This document shows, one piece after another, positions 1 to 11,430 of a DNA stretch of 64,000 nucleotides; the first letter of the stretch is position 1, and the number at the start of each line of letters is the position of its first letter. The notes under the pieces are model-generated. The model ran no database searches. It saw nothing but the letters and a program-made list of their open reading frames with translations, and had not been told where the DNA came from. A program made the position numbers and the translations under genes. This DNA comes from Geosiphon pyriformis (taxonomy: Eukaryota; Glomeromycota; Glomeromycetes; Archaeosporales; Geosiphonaceae): NCBI GenBank assembly GCA_016748015.1, contig JAAOMT010000503.1:794305-858304 (forward strand), given 5' to 3'.

Positions 1-114
1 AAATTTTTGAACTCACTTGGAATCCTTTCACTGCAACGTAATGATGGTCCATATGATTTAGATTCCTGGAAAACTGGTAAACGGATTGGGCCGGCCGAAT
101 TTGTAAAAAACTAA
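1..114 (+). CDS. C-terminal end of an unidentified protein (5' part outside window)
   Basis: An open frame runs from the first base to a TAA at 112-114, giving 37 residues. It is rich in charged and aromatic residues (DGPYDLDSW, GKRIGPAEFVKN) and reads like real coding sequence rather than the AT-rich spacer that follows. I do not recognise the family from so short a tail. It would be the last exon, or part of it, of a plus-strand gene upstream of the DeSI-like gene. An acceptor cannot be assigned, so the exon may start inside the window. Confidence 0.4.
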   Translation, partial: KFLNSLGILSLQRNDGPYDLDSWKTGKRIGPAEFVKN

Positions 115-344
115 ATGGGGAGTTTTTTTTGTTTTTTTTTAAACAAATCGGGTTTATTAAATGATTACTTTGCATACGTCAAGAGCTTGCGTCAGATATT
201 ACGCCATTTCAGGACGTGTATATCGTGTGAAACAATCAAAAATTTGAAAAGCTATAAATTATCTCGGGGGTTTAATAAAAGTTTTGAAAATTATCATTAT
301 TATCATTATTATTATTATTAAATCCAATTTGACTTCCGTCTAAA

Positions 345-371
345 ACGAAAACGAAAACGAAAACGAAAACT
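345..371. repeat. Short AAAACG tandem array in 5' leader
   Basis: About four and a half copies of AAAACG lie directly upstream of the DeSI-like start codon at 405. The spacer 115-404 otherwise holds a (TTA)n stretch near 290-318 and no gene. Confidence 0.7.
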
Positions 372-404
372 CTTTACTCTCCTATTTAATAAAATAAAAA
401 CTTC

Positions 405-1107
405 ATGGCACCAATCAAGTTATATGTTTATGATTTATCACAGGGATTAGCCAGATCATTGTCGTTAGGTTTAACCGGGAGGCAAATTGGTATTCAACTA
501 GAATTTAACTACGTTTTATTTATCCCTTATCATTTCATTTATTCATTGGGATAAAATCCTTTTAAAATTCTTTAGAAGGTATATGGCACACAGGAGTTGT
601 GGCGTACGGTCTGGAGTGGTATTATGGACAAGGGATATTATTTGATTTACCTGTAAGTTTGCACTATTTTTATTTGTTAATTCAAGTTATATATATGTAT
701 ATATATATATATTTTTTTTTTTAGGGGGAAACTCAATTAGGTCCACCTTCACAAATTATTGACATGGGCGATACTCAAATTCCCCAAGAGATCTTTGAAG
801 AATATCTTGATGAACTACGTCAAGTCTTTACGATGGACAAGTACCATTTGCTTGATAACAATTGTAATAACTTTTCAAATGCCGTTTGTGAATTTTTGAC
901 GGGTAAACAAATTCCTGAATTCATTACAGGTAATATATGTGAATCAAGATTTTCCCATTTTTTATCCATTTTGTAAATGAATTTAGAGTATTTCATTCTC
1001 AATATTCTCCTTTTGAAGGCTTACCCGCGGATTTCTTGATGACACCATTGGGCCAGCAACTTCGTCCCGTTATAGAATCAATGTTTGGACCAAGTCAGCA
1101 TCCTTGA
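405..1107 (+). CDS. PPPDE-family deSUMOylating isopeptidase (DeSI-1-like)
   Basis: Four exons, 405-489, 576-652, 725-929 and 1019-1107, join in frame to 151 residues. The family is papain-like cysteine proteases that remove SUMO or ubiquitin from substrates in cytosol and nucleus. The catalytic pair is visible: His33 in GIWHTGVV and Cys101 in DNNCNNFSN. The following FLTGKQIPEFITGLP segment is also typical, as is the length (human DESI1 is about 168 residues). All introns have GT/AG ends and are 72-89 bp. The ATG at 405 precedes the conserved KLYVYDLSQG strand and fits the family start. I see no odd residue changes. Family assignment is firm; SUMO versus ubiquitin specificity cannot be told from sequence. 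Confidence 0.92.
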
Positions 1108-2227
1108 CCTTTGAGATGTTTTGAGATATTTTATTAATTTAAAATTTAAAATAAGTTTTTACCAATACCTCTTTTTACCTTTAATGAGAAAAGTCTATGT
1201 TTATTTTTTTATATATTTTTCGCTTTCATAGAATTTATTTTTTTAATTTAAACAAGCTTATAGCCACGGCTTTAAACCCGTAAAGAAATGTAAAACGATT
1301 CATAATTTTGTAATTATTTGTGGAGTTTTAATTTTAAAACATTAGTTCAAAAATTATTTTTGATTTTTGAAAATATAAAAACTTGAAACATGGAAATGTT
1401 TGAGTTATAGCATGATTCAAGGCTTATAAAGTTTTATGTTAGAAAACTAATTATTAAGCAAAATATTATTGAATTTTATAATTTTACACAATTTATCATT
1501 TACATGAAAAAAAATCATGCCTAAAAGCACAGTTTTTTTATGACTTTAGAATTTTTAAAATTTTTTGGATTATTTAAATCTATTAAAACCAATCAATCAA
1601 CTTTTTGTATTAATTCATTATTAAATAAATCATGAAAATATCCTATGCACGTTACCCTTTACTACAATTGTGTTTTATTTTAATACCACATAAATAATCC
1701 AATAATACAAATATGAAGTTGTAATCTTTCACATAATGTAATGCGTTTATGCGAATAATTAAATAGAATTAATTTGAGAAATTTCGAGTTCAAAATGAAA
1801 TTTCAATTCATAAAACTTACTTTATGTAAAATTATCACCAATTTTTGTCACACGAAACTGCCTGATTTTATTGGATGGCCCCCAATTGATAGTGCTGCGT
1901 CATTATTTTATTGGGATCGAGTAATCTTGTTCGTTTATAAATCATTGTAATTTGAGTAGCCTATCCCAGGCTAAATAGTAGTAATTAGCACCAAGCCATC
2001 CTTGTGCTGGTTTTAATCACAATAATTGAGATTTGAAGCTAAATAATAGCTGTGTTATATAATTAAAGTAGCAACAAGTGGTGGTTGGGAACGGGCTAGT
2101 CATAGAAAAAGTTCTTTGCAATAAATTAGCAAGGAAAAAGTAAGAGGGGATAAATTGTGAAAAGAAAGTACAATCCCTGATGTTGGGGAAGATTCTTGGC
2201 CTCCTTTTTTAAGCAGCTTGATTTTCG
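1108..2227. other. AT-rich spacer without a recognisable gene
   Basis: Lies between the 3' end of the DeSI-like gene and the 3' end of the minus-strand CBS/PB1 gene. All frames are short; I see no RNA gene or repeat. Confidence 0.6.
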
Positions 2228-4613
2228 TTATTTTGATCGTAATAAAGCCCACATCAATATTGAACCGACAGCAAATCCGATACCAAAAGAACTTCCTGAA
2301 ATCATTAGGAGCTCGAAAGTTGGGTGGTGATTTATGGAACTTGTAGTATCATCGATAAGACCAGGCTCCTGCACCAGAGGAATGTGGATGACTTCTTCAT
2401 CGACTGAAAATTTGGTGGTGTCAGTAACCAGCCGAATTAAATTAGATTGACTTTTGCGAGCGCTTAAAATTGCTGTATAAAGATCCTCATCACAGGTAAG
2501 CACAATCTTATCATTCTCATCATCAATATAACTAACTGTTAATTCAGCAATCGATCTTAAGCCCATCTTTACTTGAAGAATTTCCAATAATTCATCCAAT
2601 CCTTTGCAAGAAGCATTAAAACGATGGGTTTGCATTGAATTGGGGTCGGTGAATTTGAAGTTAATTAAATCGTCATCTAATTTGGAAGTTGGAGTAGAGG
2701 CAGAGAAGGACCTGGTGAGAACTGGAGCGTCAGTGATTGAAGATGGACTAGTGGCACCTGTTGATGGATTTTTTACGCTTGGATCACAGATTGAACCATT
2801 GACTGTTGGAAGTTCGGATTGGGAATCTGATGCTCCTTCTTCCATGGCCATCGCATTCCAAAACTTGTTCCATACAGGCCCATCACCTTCTTGAGGTTGG
2901 ATGGATTTTAACTGGGATATAAAGGTAAGATCTTTTTTTAAGATATTTGGAGATGGCAATTGGCTTGTGGATATTAAAGAAAGGCATTTCTCATGTCTAC
3001 CAACCGTGTTCAGAGTAGTATAGGTAAGTTCCAAAATATCCACTACACCAACCACACCATGATTTTCGTCAAATAATGGGAGATGTTGATAATGTCCTCC
3101 TAATAATTTGAATATATTTATAAACAAAAAAATTAAAATTGTCTCGGGGGACAAATAGTCATTTATTCAATGAAAAATAATAATAATAATAATAATAATA
3201 ATAATTTACCGTGCATTTTACGAAGTGCATCCAAAATGGTGGTATCAGGGGAACACATGTCAGGAGAAGGTGTCATCACACGAACTGTCGAAGTAATTGT
3301 TGGGTCTAAGCCCATGGCCATCACTCTGGTTTAAAATTGAAAATTAACAAAAAAATGATTGGTTATAGATAAAGAAATCAGATTTTTGATATTGGGTTTA
3401 CCTCACAACAATATCTTTGGAGGTGAATATTCCTACGGTTTTTCCCTCGTCCAAAACCAAAGTTGCAGTTTGATGACGTTCTTTCATTAGACGAGCTGCA
3501 TCTCTCACATTGGTACGAACGGAAACTTCAGATAAAGGTTTTGAAGTGTTCAGTATCGAAGATAATTTCGGGAATCCAAGTTGCTCTCGAAGTGCTTTTA
3601 TATAGACGGCAACATCTTTATTATGAGCAGTGTCAAAATCCGACATTGTATCAAGTGCATCTGATAACTGTTTAGTAGATTTATGAGCTCTTTCAAGTTT
3701 AGATAGGGCATCCAAAAGGCATTCCGTTATATCAAGCATGCCTATAATATCTTCGGACGCGTTATCAGTAACAGGCTTAGAAAATTGGAGAAAAAAAATT
3801 GTAAAGTTTTCAATAAATTTTAGAGTTGGTAAAGAATCTCACAAGTTACTTTTAAGATGAAATACTCACTAAATGGCGAAATCCTCCACCAACCATTTTA
3901 TTTAGAGCATCAGTTGCATTATGAGTTGTTGTTACTGTGGATGGATCGCGAGTCATTATTTCTCCTAGGCATGTAGAGCGAGGATCTCGACTTTCGGCAA
4001 GTACGCGAAAAACCAAATCCTTATCTGTAACGATTCCAGTTAATTGATCATACTCATCAGTGACTAGCACCGCATCGGCCCTATGTTATTGTAAAGATGA
4101 GATAAACAGTTGAAAAAATGAAATAATTGTTAAAAAAAAAAAAAAATTTTTATTAGTATTAAAAAATTCGATAAGTTCTGTTATAGAATATAGAATAACC
4201 TTTTAACCGCCATATGTCTTGCGGCTTCGGAGGCTGTTGCAGTTTCTATTAAAAAAATAAAATAAAATAAAATAAAAAGATTTATAAATTAAAATGAATT
4301 TCAAGGTTTTAAATAATTATTTTTTTTAAGAATTAACAATTATTTTACAAATACCTAACAACGTTATCGCAGGTAAAGGCCGGAGATTACCCACAGTACC
4401 ACCGGCATTTCTTGATATTGGTTTATCGATCTTTTGCCCAGTTTGTTTAACAAATTCCTGTGCGAGTTTTTTTCTTATTGTTTCATCTTTTTTAGCTTGT
4501 CTTTTTCTTGCTTCTTTACTAGAACCATCGCCTATAGGTGTTTGATAATGTTGTGAATGACTATCATTGCTTAAGCTTCTCGAACGTGGAATTCCAGAAG
4601 GGGTTCTCAACAT
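2228..4613 (-). CDS. Four-CBS plus PB1 domain protein with C-terminal membrane anchor
   Basis: Six exons on the minus strand, 4613-4355, 4245-4200, 4080-3870, 3775-3402, 3325-3210 and 3099-2228, join in frame to 625 residues. A basic, Ser-rich N-terminus (about 1-70) is followed by two CBS pairs (about 75-200 and 250-380), recognisable by repeats such as AVLVTDEYDQLTGIVTDKDL and TLVLDEGKTVGIFTSKDIV. Next come a Ser/Thr-rich linker, a PB1 domain (about 478-560, starting INFKFTDPNS) and one hydrophobic segment near the end (GIGFAVGSILMWALL), suggesting a tail anchor. CBS modules usually bind adenosyl ligands; PB1 mediates hetero-oligomers. This architecture is known in fungi as an uncharacterised CBS/PB1 family. 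Intron 5 carries a (TAA)n array. Substrate and pathway are unknown. Confidence 0.9.
3178..3204. repeat. (TAA)n microsatellite in an intron of the CBS/PB1 gene
   Basis: Nine perfect AAT/TAA triplets directly beside the splice donor of the fifth intron on the minus strand. Confidence 0.85.
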
Positions 4614-6262
4614 TTTTTAAGTTTCTTATATATTGATGAGTGGAGTACTGCCGGTGGTGGTGCGGAGATAGGAAAGTTAATGGGGTTGTGGTAAAGGGTA
4701 AAAACTGACGAAAAATTGGGAAAAGAGTGTTTTGTTAGTTGGGAAAAGTTTTCAATTGTGAATTGGTAAGGGTGGGATGATGTGAGATATAGTACAACAA
4801 AACTAGGTAAAGTGAACATTTGACGTCACCAAGTAACCATTTTTTTCATTGGTTGATCAAAAAATTGTGTTGGGATTTCTTATGCAGCCCATCTTTTTCT
4901 GGATGACAAGCACGAGGAACTTTCTATAGCGTTGCTGTCACATACTAAACTGTAAACAAAAAGTTCCTGATTATGTAATCTTTGAAATTTTGTGGCAGAG
5001 TGGGGCGGAGGAGTTAAAGTTAAAGTCAAAGTCAAAGCCAAAGTCAAAGCCAAAGCCAAAGTTAAAGATGTACCGGTTCTCTAGGGATATTTTGTAAAAA
5101 TAACATAATTTTCTAGAAAATTGGACAGGGTTTAGTTTCACTCGTTTCATTTATTGAAATTAACAATAAAAATTATTAATTGATTAGATATTTTGTTTAA
5201 TTTTTTGTTACATCAAAAATGCAAGGTTGATCCACCTTTACAAGAACAGAGAATCTTAACTCGAAAAGATGGTTTTTAATTGATGATTAAGTCATTAGAA
5301 GTTATGCCTGGTTTTTGGGCTTTTTTAGTCCAATGGGGTTAAAAAAAATAATAATAATAATAAAAAATGAAGGAATTAAGCTGATCGGATGATATCTTCC
5401 CACGTTTTAAATTCACATGGATAGGGTAGGTTAGTGTATAATATAATGTAATATATGTTATAGGATTTTTATTCAACTAATTAAAGAGGAGCTAATATTG
5501 TTTTGATAATGAAAAATAATTTTAGGAGAAGTATATATATATATATATGAGGACATATAAAAAAATTTTTTTATTTAAGCAAAATAATAAAAAGCAATTG
5601 GAAAATTTTAATTTTAAAATATATTATTAAAAATTAAGTTTCTTATTATAGTAAACAGGCAAAACCTTTTCTTTTTTTTCTTTTTTTGTTGTTTTTCAAT
5701 AAGGAAATTTTTGTGGCTTTTTTTGGTAAGGGCAAACTTTTCTTTTTTATTATTGGTTAATTGATCTCACTATATTTAGTAACAATGAATAGAATAAAAA
5801 TGCGGCAAATAAAAATGTCCATTATAAAAACTTGAATAAACCAAAAAAAAAAAGGTGCTTGTGAAAATTTTAATAATCTGTCAATATAAACGGAAAAAAT
5901 TAAAAATATGCATGTTATAAAAAGGTTTTTATCGCATGTTCCATTCCATGTGTGTGATTCAATCAAATGGTGAATGGGTGAGTGAGTTAGTTAATTAGTG
6001 AGTTAGTTAGTTAGTGAGTGAGTGTGAGTATGAGTGTGTGTGTGTTTATGTTATTCAAATTTGTGTTATTCAAATTTGTGTTATATAATAAGCGTTTATA
6101 TATAATAAAAAAAGCATTTCTTCAAAAGAATACATAATTATCATAACTATTACGAACGTTATTATTTTTTTTAAAACTTCTTCAAAGATTTCTTTTTCAT
6201 ACTTCTCCATCATCATTCTTTAAATAAAAAAAATAAAAAATATTCTATTACATTTTTACATA
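4614..6262. other. Intergenic region with low-complexity repeats, no gene
   Basis: Divergent promoter region between the minus-strand CBS/PB1 gene and the plus-strand wall-protein gene. It holds a hexamer array (listed separately), an (AT)n run near 5528-5550, a GAGT/TTAG-type array near 5970-6050 and a duplicated 17-bp motif (TTATTCAAATTTGTG) near 6052-6083. The longest frames are short and low in complexity. Confidence 0.6.
5013..5066. repeat. Hexamer minisatellite GTTAAA/GTCAAA/GCCAAA
   Basis: Nine tandem 6-bp units differing only at positions 2 and 3 (GTT, GTC or GCC followed by AAA). No gene frame spans it. Confidence 0.85.
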
Positions 6263-6377
6263 ATGTCCTTCAAAGTACTTTTTTTTATTCTCGTAATTTT
6301 GGCAATAAACGTCACTGGTATGTATTTTTTTTAAAGTTTTTCGTTTGTTATTTATTATTTATTATTTGTTATTTGTT

Positions 6378-6444
<67 letters not shown>

Positions 6445-7143
6445 GCTAAAATTTCTATATTCTTTGAACTCTTTCCCCTTCCCCCCCCTTCTCCCCTCTT
6501 TTTTTTTAAGCTGATATTTCCATTCTGTCACCTTCACCTGAAAATTATGCGATTATTAACTCCACCTACAAAATTACTTGGGAATATTCTGGAAATGGTA
6601 AAATAAAAATAAAATAAAAATAAAAAATAAAAAAATCAAATTATTTTGATATACTTACCCCTTTTTATCTTTTTTTTCATAGTTCCTGATCAAATTTCTA
6701 TAAAACTTGTTGATAATAGAGCTACAAATAAATCTTTTGCTGGTAATTTGGGTATTGGAAATTCCCAAATATCTGTCAAAGAATTTGTTTGGAATGTGAG
6801 TAATGATAGGGTTGTAGGTGATGATTACATAATTGTTTTTAGAGGTATTAATGATACAAGTTCAAATGAAACACCATTAGCTATGAGCAAGAATTTTAGT
6901 ATTAAACCTGTTGGTACATCTCCTCCAACTCTATCAAATTCTAAAAACAATTCTACTAATTCTAACTCTAATGGTAAAAATATTACTTCGTCCACTAATA
7001 CTTCTTCTTCTTCTTCTTCTTCTTCAATTGAAAACAGAAATTCTTCAATTCCAAAGCCTTCTAATACCACTTCGAATTTCACTCATTCTGTTACTTTACT
7101 TATTTTGTGTTTTATGGGATTTTTTTTCATTACTGTCCTTTAA
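6263..7143 (+). CDS. Kre9/Knh1-like Ser/Thr-rich GPI-type cell-wall protein
   Basis: Three exons, 6263-6317, 6511-6597 and 6683-7143, join in frame to 200 residues. The first exon encodes a secretion signal (MSFKVLFFILVILAINVTA). Residues about 20-110 form a Kre9/Knh1-type Ig-like domain (ISILSPSPENYAIINSTYKI, then VWNVSNDRVVGDDYIIVFRG). A Ser/Asn/Thr-rich stalk with a serine run follows, then a hydrophobic tail (VTLLILCFMGFFFITVL) of the kind replaced by a GPI anchor. This layout is common among fungal wall proteins tied to beta-1,6-glucan. Intron 1 contains a long (TTA)n array next to a C-rich polypyrimidine stretch. The call is by domain and architecture; the exact role is not known. Confidence 0.85.
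6383..6444. repeat. (TTA)n microsatellite in intron 1 of the wall-protein gene
   Basis: About 20 uninterrupted TTA/ATT units, lying wholly inside the intron 6318-6510. Confidence 0.9.
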
Positions 7144-7179
7144 ATGCTATCATTTTTTTGATTTCTTTTTTTCCTAATA

Positions 7180-7263
7180 ATAATAATAATTTCGTATGTT
7201 AATCTAGTATTATTATAATATAATAATAATAATAATTTCGTATGTTAATCTAGTATTATTATA

Positions 7264-7304
<41 letters not shown>
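7180..7304. repeat. 46-bp tandem duplication plus (TAA)n tract
   Basis: The motif TTTCGTATGTTAATCTAG followed by TATTATTATAATATAA occurs twice with a 46-bp period, and the second copy runs into an expanded (TAA)n tract ending near 7304. It occupies the spacer between the wall-protein gene and TMX2. Confidence 0.8.
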
Positions 7305-7441
7305 TAGGTCTAATACAAAGTATTGCTCTAATCTTAATCAGATTTTCCCATTTTCTAGCTTTTCTGAAATACTCTCTAAAAGAGAAGAAATAAATCGAAA
7401 ATTTCTTGAAAACGAATTGAATTATTGAGGATATTTATATC

Positions 7442-7698
7442 ATGATACCATTCTCTGAACTTAAACAACGCCTTTTCTTACGACACTATGTTATCAACTT
7501 TTTCTTTTGTTTGCCAGTTTTCGTGATCCGATATATACCTGCCTTGAGTTCGCGTCTATTAAATCTGTCATTGGAGGTAATTTTTTCTCATCTTCTCATG
7601 AGTCTACTCGATAAGTTCTTTGATATTTTAGTTATTTAATCGTGAACCTTTGTTAAACGAAATATCTTTCATTGCCTTCCCTTGTTTCACTTACTCTT

Positions 7699-7745
<47 letters not shown>

Positions 7746-8672
7746 GTCAAGCCACCAGAGTTCAAATTATACTTTATTGTTTTTGTATTGTTATTATTGA
7801 AATATCGTTCTTCAACTAGTGCTGAAGAATTCCTATCAATATTTTATCTCTATGGAAAAATCTTAAATGCTACCTTATTTTACATGTATGGTAAAACAGC
7901 TTACACCATCATCTATTGTGTGATCTGGGGTGGTATGTATATATATATATATTTATTGAAATGACATTATTACTTTTTCAAATTTTTATTTTTTCATTTT
8001 GATTCCTAATAATTTCCCCTATCTTCATCCCCCCCCCCACTCCCCACCCCCATCGTTTCAGGTTTATTTGCAGTTTTACCACAACCCAATTACCATGGTC
8101 CAACTAAGATCATTGAACTTTCTGGTGATGATCTTTATGAGATGGAACGAAATGAATTCAAAAATCCAAAGATAATAGAGTTATCCTCCAAAGAGATTTC
8201 AGATCAAAATAAAGAAAAGACTACAGATAAAATTAATGAAACCTCAATAGATCAATATTGGGTGATTTTCTTTTATGCAACTTGGAGTCCCGCATGCTTA
8301 AACTTTGAGAGTACTCTGGCAAAAACTTCTCTAAAGTATGTGATGTCAAACTTTTTCAAGATTTTAGTTTTCATGACATGTTTTGATGATTCGTTAATTA
8401 AATTCCCTCCTAGATATACCACGAATGATATTCATTTTGGTAAAATTAATATTGAGCAATATTCAAAATTGGCAGATGAATTTGAAATTTCTGTTTCCCC
8501 AACAAGCCTGGATCTTCCCACTCTAATTCTCTTTAAAAATGGAAAAGAGATAAAACGACTTCCACAGAAGTCTGGTGACTCCCAGGATAATGAAGAATTT
8601 GAAAAAATAAAAAGTCAGACACTTAGAACTGCAAAAGCTACATGGGATCGGCTTGGATGGGATCGTAGCATG
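7442..8672 (+). CDS. TMX2: Thioredoxin-related transmembrane protein 2 (TMX2), 3' end uncertain
   Basis: Four exons, 7442-7576, 7752-7932, 8062-8335 and 8414-8672, give 283 codons in frame. The first half is hydrophobic with several membrane segments (VINFFFCLPVFVIRYIPAL; LYFIVFVLLLLKYRS). The second half is a thioredoxin fold (YWVIFFYATWSPACLNFEST, LSLKYTTNDIHFGKINIEQY, DLPTLILFKNGKEIKRLPQK). As in animal TMX2, the active-site motif keeps a single cysteine (SPAC), so it is unlikely to be a classical dithiol oxidase. TMX2 is an ER-membrane protein linked to mitochondria-ER contacts and redox control. The last codon is followed by a canonical donor GTAAGC. Reading through gives only five more residues to a TAG at 8688, so a further exon probably lies in or beyond the assembly gap at 8732. 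Confidence 0.9.
7701..7741 (+). repeat. (CT)n dinucleotide array at the intron 1 acceptor of TMX2
   Basis: About 20 CT units ending 10 bp before the acceptor CAAG at 7751; the array therefore acts as the polypyrimidine tract of this intron. Confidence 0.85.
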
Positions 8673-8700
8673 GTAAGCTTGTTATTCTAGGAATTCTTGC

Positions 8701-9039
8701 ACCCCCCCCCCCCCCCACCCCCCCCCCCCCCNNNNNNNNNNNNNNNNNNNNNNNNNNNNNNNNNNNNNNNNNNNNNNNNNNNNNNNNNNNNNNNNNNNNN
8801 NNNNNNNNNNNNNNNNNNNNNNNNNNNNNNNNNNNNNNNNNNNNNNNNNNNNNNNNNNNNNNNNNNNNNNNNNNNNNNNNNNNNNNNNNNNNNNNNNNNN
8901 NNNNNNNNNNNNNNNNNNNNNNNNNNNNNNNNNNNNNNNNNNNNNNNNNNNNNNNNNNNNNNNNNNNNNNNNNNNNNNNNNNNNNNNNNNNNNNNNNNNN
9001 NNNNNNNNNNNNNNNNNNNNNNNNNNNNNNNNNNNNNNN

Positions 9040-9075
<36 letters not shown>
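8701..9075. other. Assembly gap flanked by poly-C and (ATT)n
   Basis: A C-run with one interruption (8701-8731) leads into 308 Ns (8732-9039), followed by twelve ATT units (9040-9075). The true length is unknown. It may hold the last TMX2 exon and the promoter of the kinase gene. Confidence 0.98.
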
Positions 9076-9076
<1 letters not shown>

Positions 9077-9133
9077 TAAAGTTGAAACCTTTTTGAATAT
9101 AGACGGTTTTATTTGAACAATTTATTACATAAA

Positions 9134-11053
9134 ATGTCGTTTGAACTAGAGGAGCGCGACATTCAAATAAAGAACAAGTATATGAGGACCAAAAAGATTG
9201 GTGAGGGCACTTATGCTGATGTGTTTGAAGGTATGCAATTTCTCTCCTTTTTTTTCTCTTACACCCGTTACTTTTTTAAAAGAATCAAAAGTTCATACCG
9301 AAATACTAGCCTAATTTCTTTTATAACTTAACCACCTTCTTCATTACCTTTGAAATGAAGGCGTTGAGGTTGAAACTGGAAAAAAGGTAGCCATTAAAAA
9401 AATAAAAGTAGGAAAGTCCCAAGCGGGTGGTGCAAATGGAATCGAATTATCTGCCGTGAGAGAAATTAAAAGTTTACGCGAATTAACTCATCCGAACGTT
9501 ATCAAGGTATTCCGTCTCTGCTTGAAACGTCCATTTTCTCGATTCGCACGCGAAAAAAGAAAATTTCTTTTGCGATAATTCCTTTCTCCCTTCATTCTTT
9601 CCCAAGCTTTTAGACTGTTACTCGCACAAAAGCAACTTGAATCTTGTGCTTGAATATCTTGATTCAGATCTCGAAATGATTATAAAAGAAAAATCCGTCA
9701 TATTCGAACCTGGTCACGTCAAAAGTTGGATGTTGATGACATTACGTGGGTTGGATCACATTCATCGTAATTGGATCATTCATCGTGTACATATTCTTGG
9801 ACTTTTTCCCATTCTTTCATGTTAATTGTCTTTTCAATAAATTTTTTTAACAAAAGGAGTTCCTTAAATCAAACAGGATATGAAGCCCAACAACTTGTTA
9901 GTCAGTCCCGATGGACAATTGAAAATAGCAGATTTTGGGCTCGCGCGTGACTTTGGTGATGGACCGGAAAAAAATATGTCCAGCCAAGTTGTCACATTGT
10001 TAGTTACGTCCAATATTCGAGCCAAAAACTTGACCTTTTAATTACCTGCCTGCCTGCCAACTGAACCTTCTATTTCTCCTTGATAGATGGTACAGGGCAC
10101 CTGAACTCATCCTAGGGGCACAACAATATGGCGCCGCAGTTGACATATGGTCTGTAGGTTGTATATTTGCTGAGCTAATGTTACGCACCCCACTTTTTGC
10201 CGATGAATCGGAATTTGTAGTATTAGATAAAATGTTTCAAGCCCTGGGAACGCCCACAGAAGAGGATTGGCCGGTAATTCGATTTCTTAATCTAACCCAT
10301 TTAAAACATTACTTCCTCTTTTTGCTATAATGGTTGATCTCATTTATTTAGGAAATGTCATTACTACCTAAAACTTTTGAATTCCGAAAATACCAGAGGG
10401 ATCTTAGTTTATTCAGAGCTGCGGCAAATGGGGCTACTGGTCTTCTTTATAAGATGTTAGTTTTTGATCCAAATAAGAGAATTACAGCAGGAGAGGTAGG
10501 ACAATATAATTTTATTTTGGCCGATCGGGATATATATATCCATATTTTGATATGCTAGATGATTCGAATTTGGATTTTAGGCACTTCTTGATCGGTATTT
10601 CAAAACATCTCCATACCCAATATCTCCCTCAAAGTTGCCAAAGTATTCGCGCCCACAAAAACGTGATGATCGACAACTATCACCCCTCGTCTATTCCTCG
10701 TCATCTGAATCAGGATCGTCTCCGAATCCTGTTCAAAATGATCAAGCAGCCCCATCTTCTTTCGATCCTTCATCTTCATCATCGTCTCAACCATCCATCC
10801 AAATCAAAAAACGGAAAGCTGAGGACCTAGGAGGTAACAACCACCCTCATAAGAAGATCCATGAATCCTCCTAAATCTTTTCTGTTCCTTCGTTCGGGTT
10901 GCGTAATATCTAATGGTGGATTTTGTAGATAGCGATCCTAAAGAACAAGATGAACATAGCAAGGAAAGAGGTAAGGCCGCATCTAAATCTAAGAGGCACA
11001 AGCGTGTTGCAAGGCTTTTAGATTATTCAAGTCCGCCGAATACAACCGAGTAA
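9134..11053 (+). CDS. CDK7: CDK7-family kinase of TFIIH / CDK-activating kinase (Mcs6/Kin28-like)
   Basis: Eight exons, 9134-9230, 9361-9506, 9607-9786, 9877-9998, 10087-10273, 10352-10495, 10581-10833 and 10929-11053, join in frame to 417 residues. Kinase motifs are complete: glycine loop [14 protein letters not shown], Lys45, catalytic [10 protein letters not shown] with Asp142, DFG at 160-162, and WYRAPE. The PNNLL sequence and the [21 protein letters not shown] helix point to CDK7 rather than CDK1/2, which have PQNLL. The T-loop ends [14 protein letters not shown], so a serine replaces the activating threonine. A roughly 100-residue Ser/Pro-rich then basic C-terminal extension exceeds the animal length of 346. 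In TFIIH this enzyme phosphorylates the RNA polymerase II tail. It is convergent with Mau2. Confidence 0.93.
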
Positions 11054-11430
11054 CGAAAATTGAGAGGTATCATTTCTCTTTTTCTCTAAAGATAACCCCA
11101 TATCACGATATAGTCCATTTCCTCCGTAAATCCAACATGAACATTCCTTCATAACTCATTATAGCCTAAATACTAAGGTCATTTTTATAATAATACACGA
11201 ATAAGTTCTTAGAGAAGGGAAGAAAAATAGGAATTTTCTTGGTCTATTGTGTGACTTCATATCTTTGTATGCTGCTGCATTCTTGGCTTTACTCGAAAGT
11301 CTAGGTTTGGTTTAAGATGCACTTAAATAAAATTAGCATATATAATTTTTACTTTAAAAAGCCGAACAGCGAAAGATTAAAGAGTAAATCAAATTACCGA
11401 CCGTTTTAACCACCAATAAAATCTCATATA
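11054..11430. other. Convergent spacer between CDK7 and Mau2 3' ends
   Basis: Both flanking genes end here, so it holds two 3' untranslated regions. I see no further structure. Confidence 0.6.

Noticed and set aside
4981-5070. A small Lys-rich protein encoded by the hexamer array
   Set aside because: Frames through the array have no convincing start and stop soon after; it is a minisatellite in a promoter region.
8697-9116. Open frame across the N-run
   Set aside because: It consists of unknown bases, poly-C and ATT repeats only.
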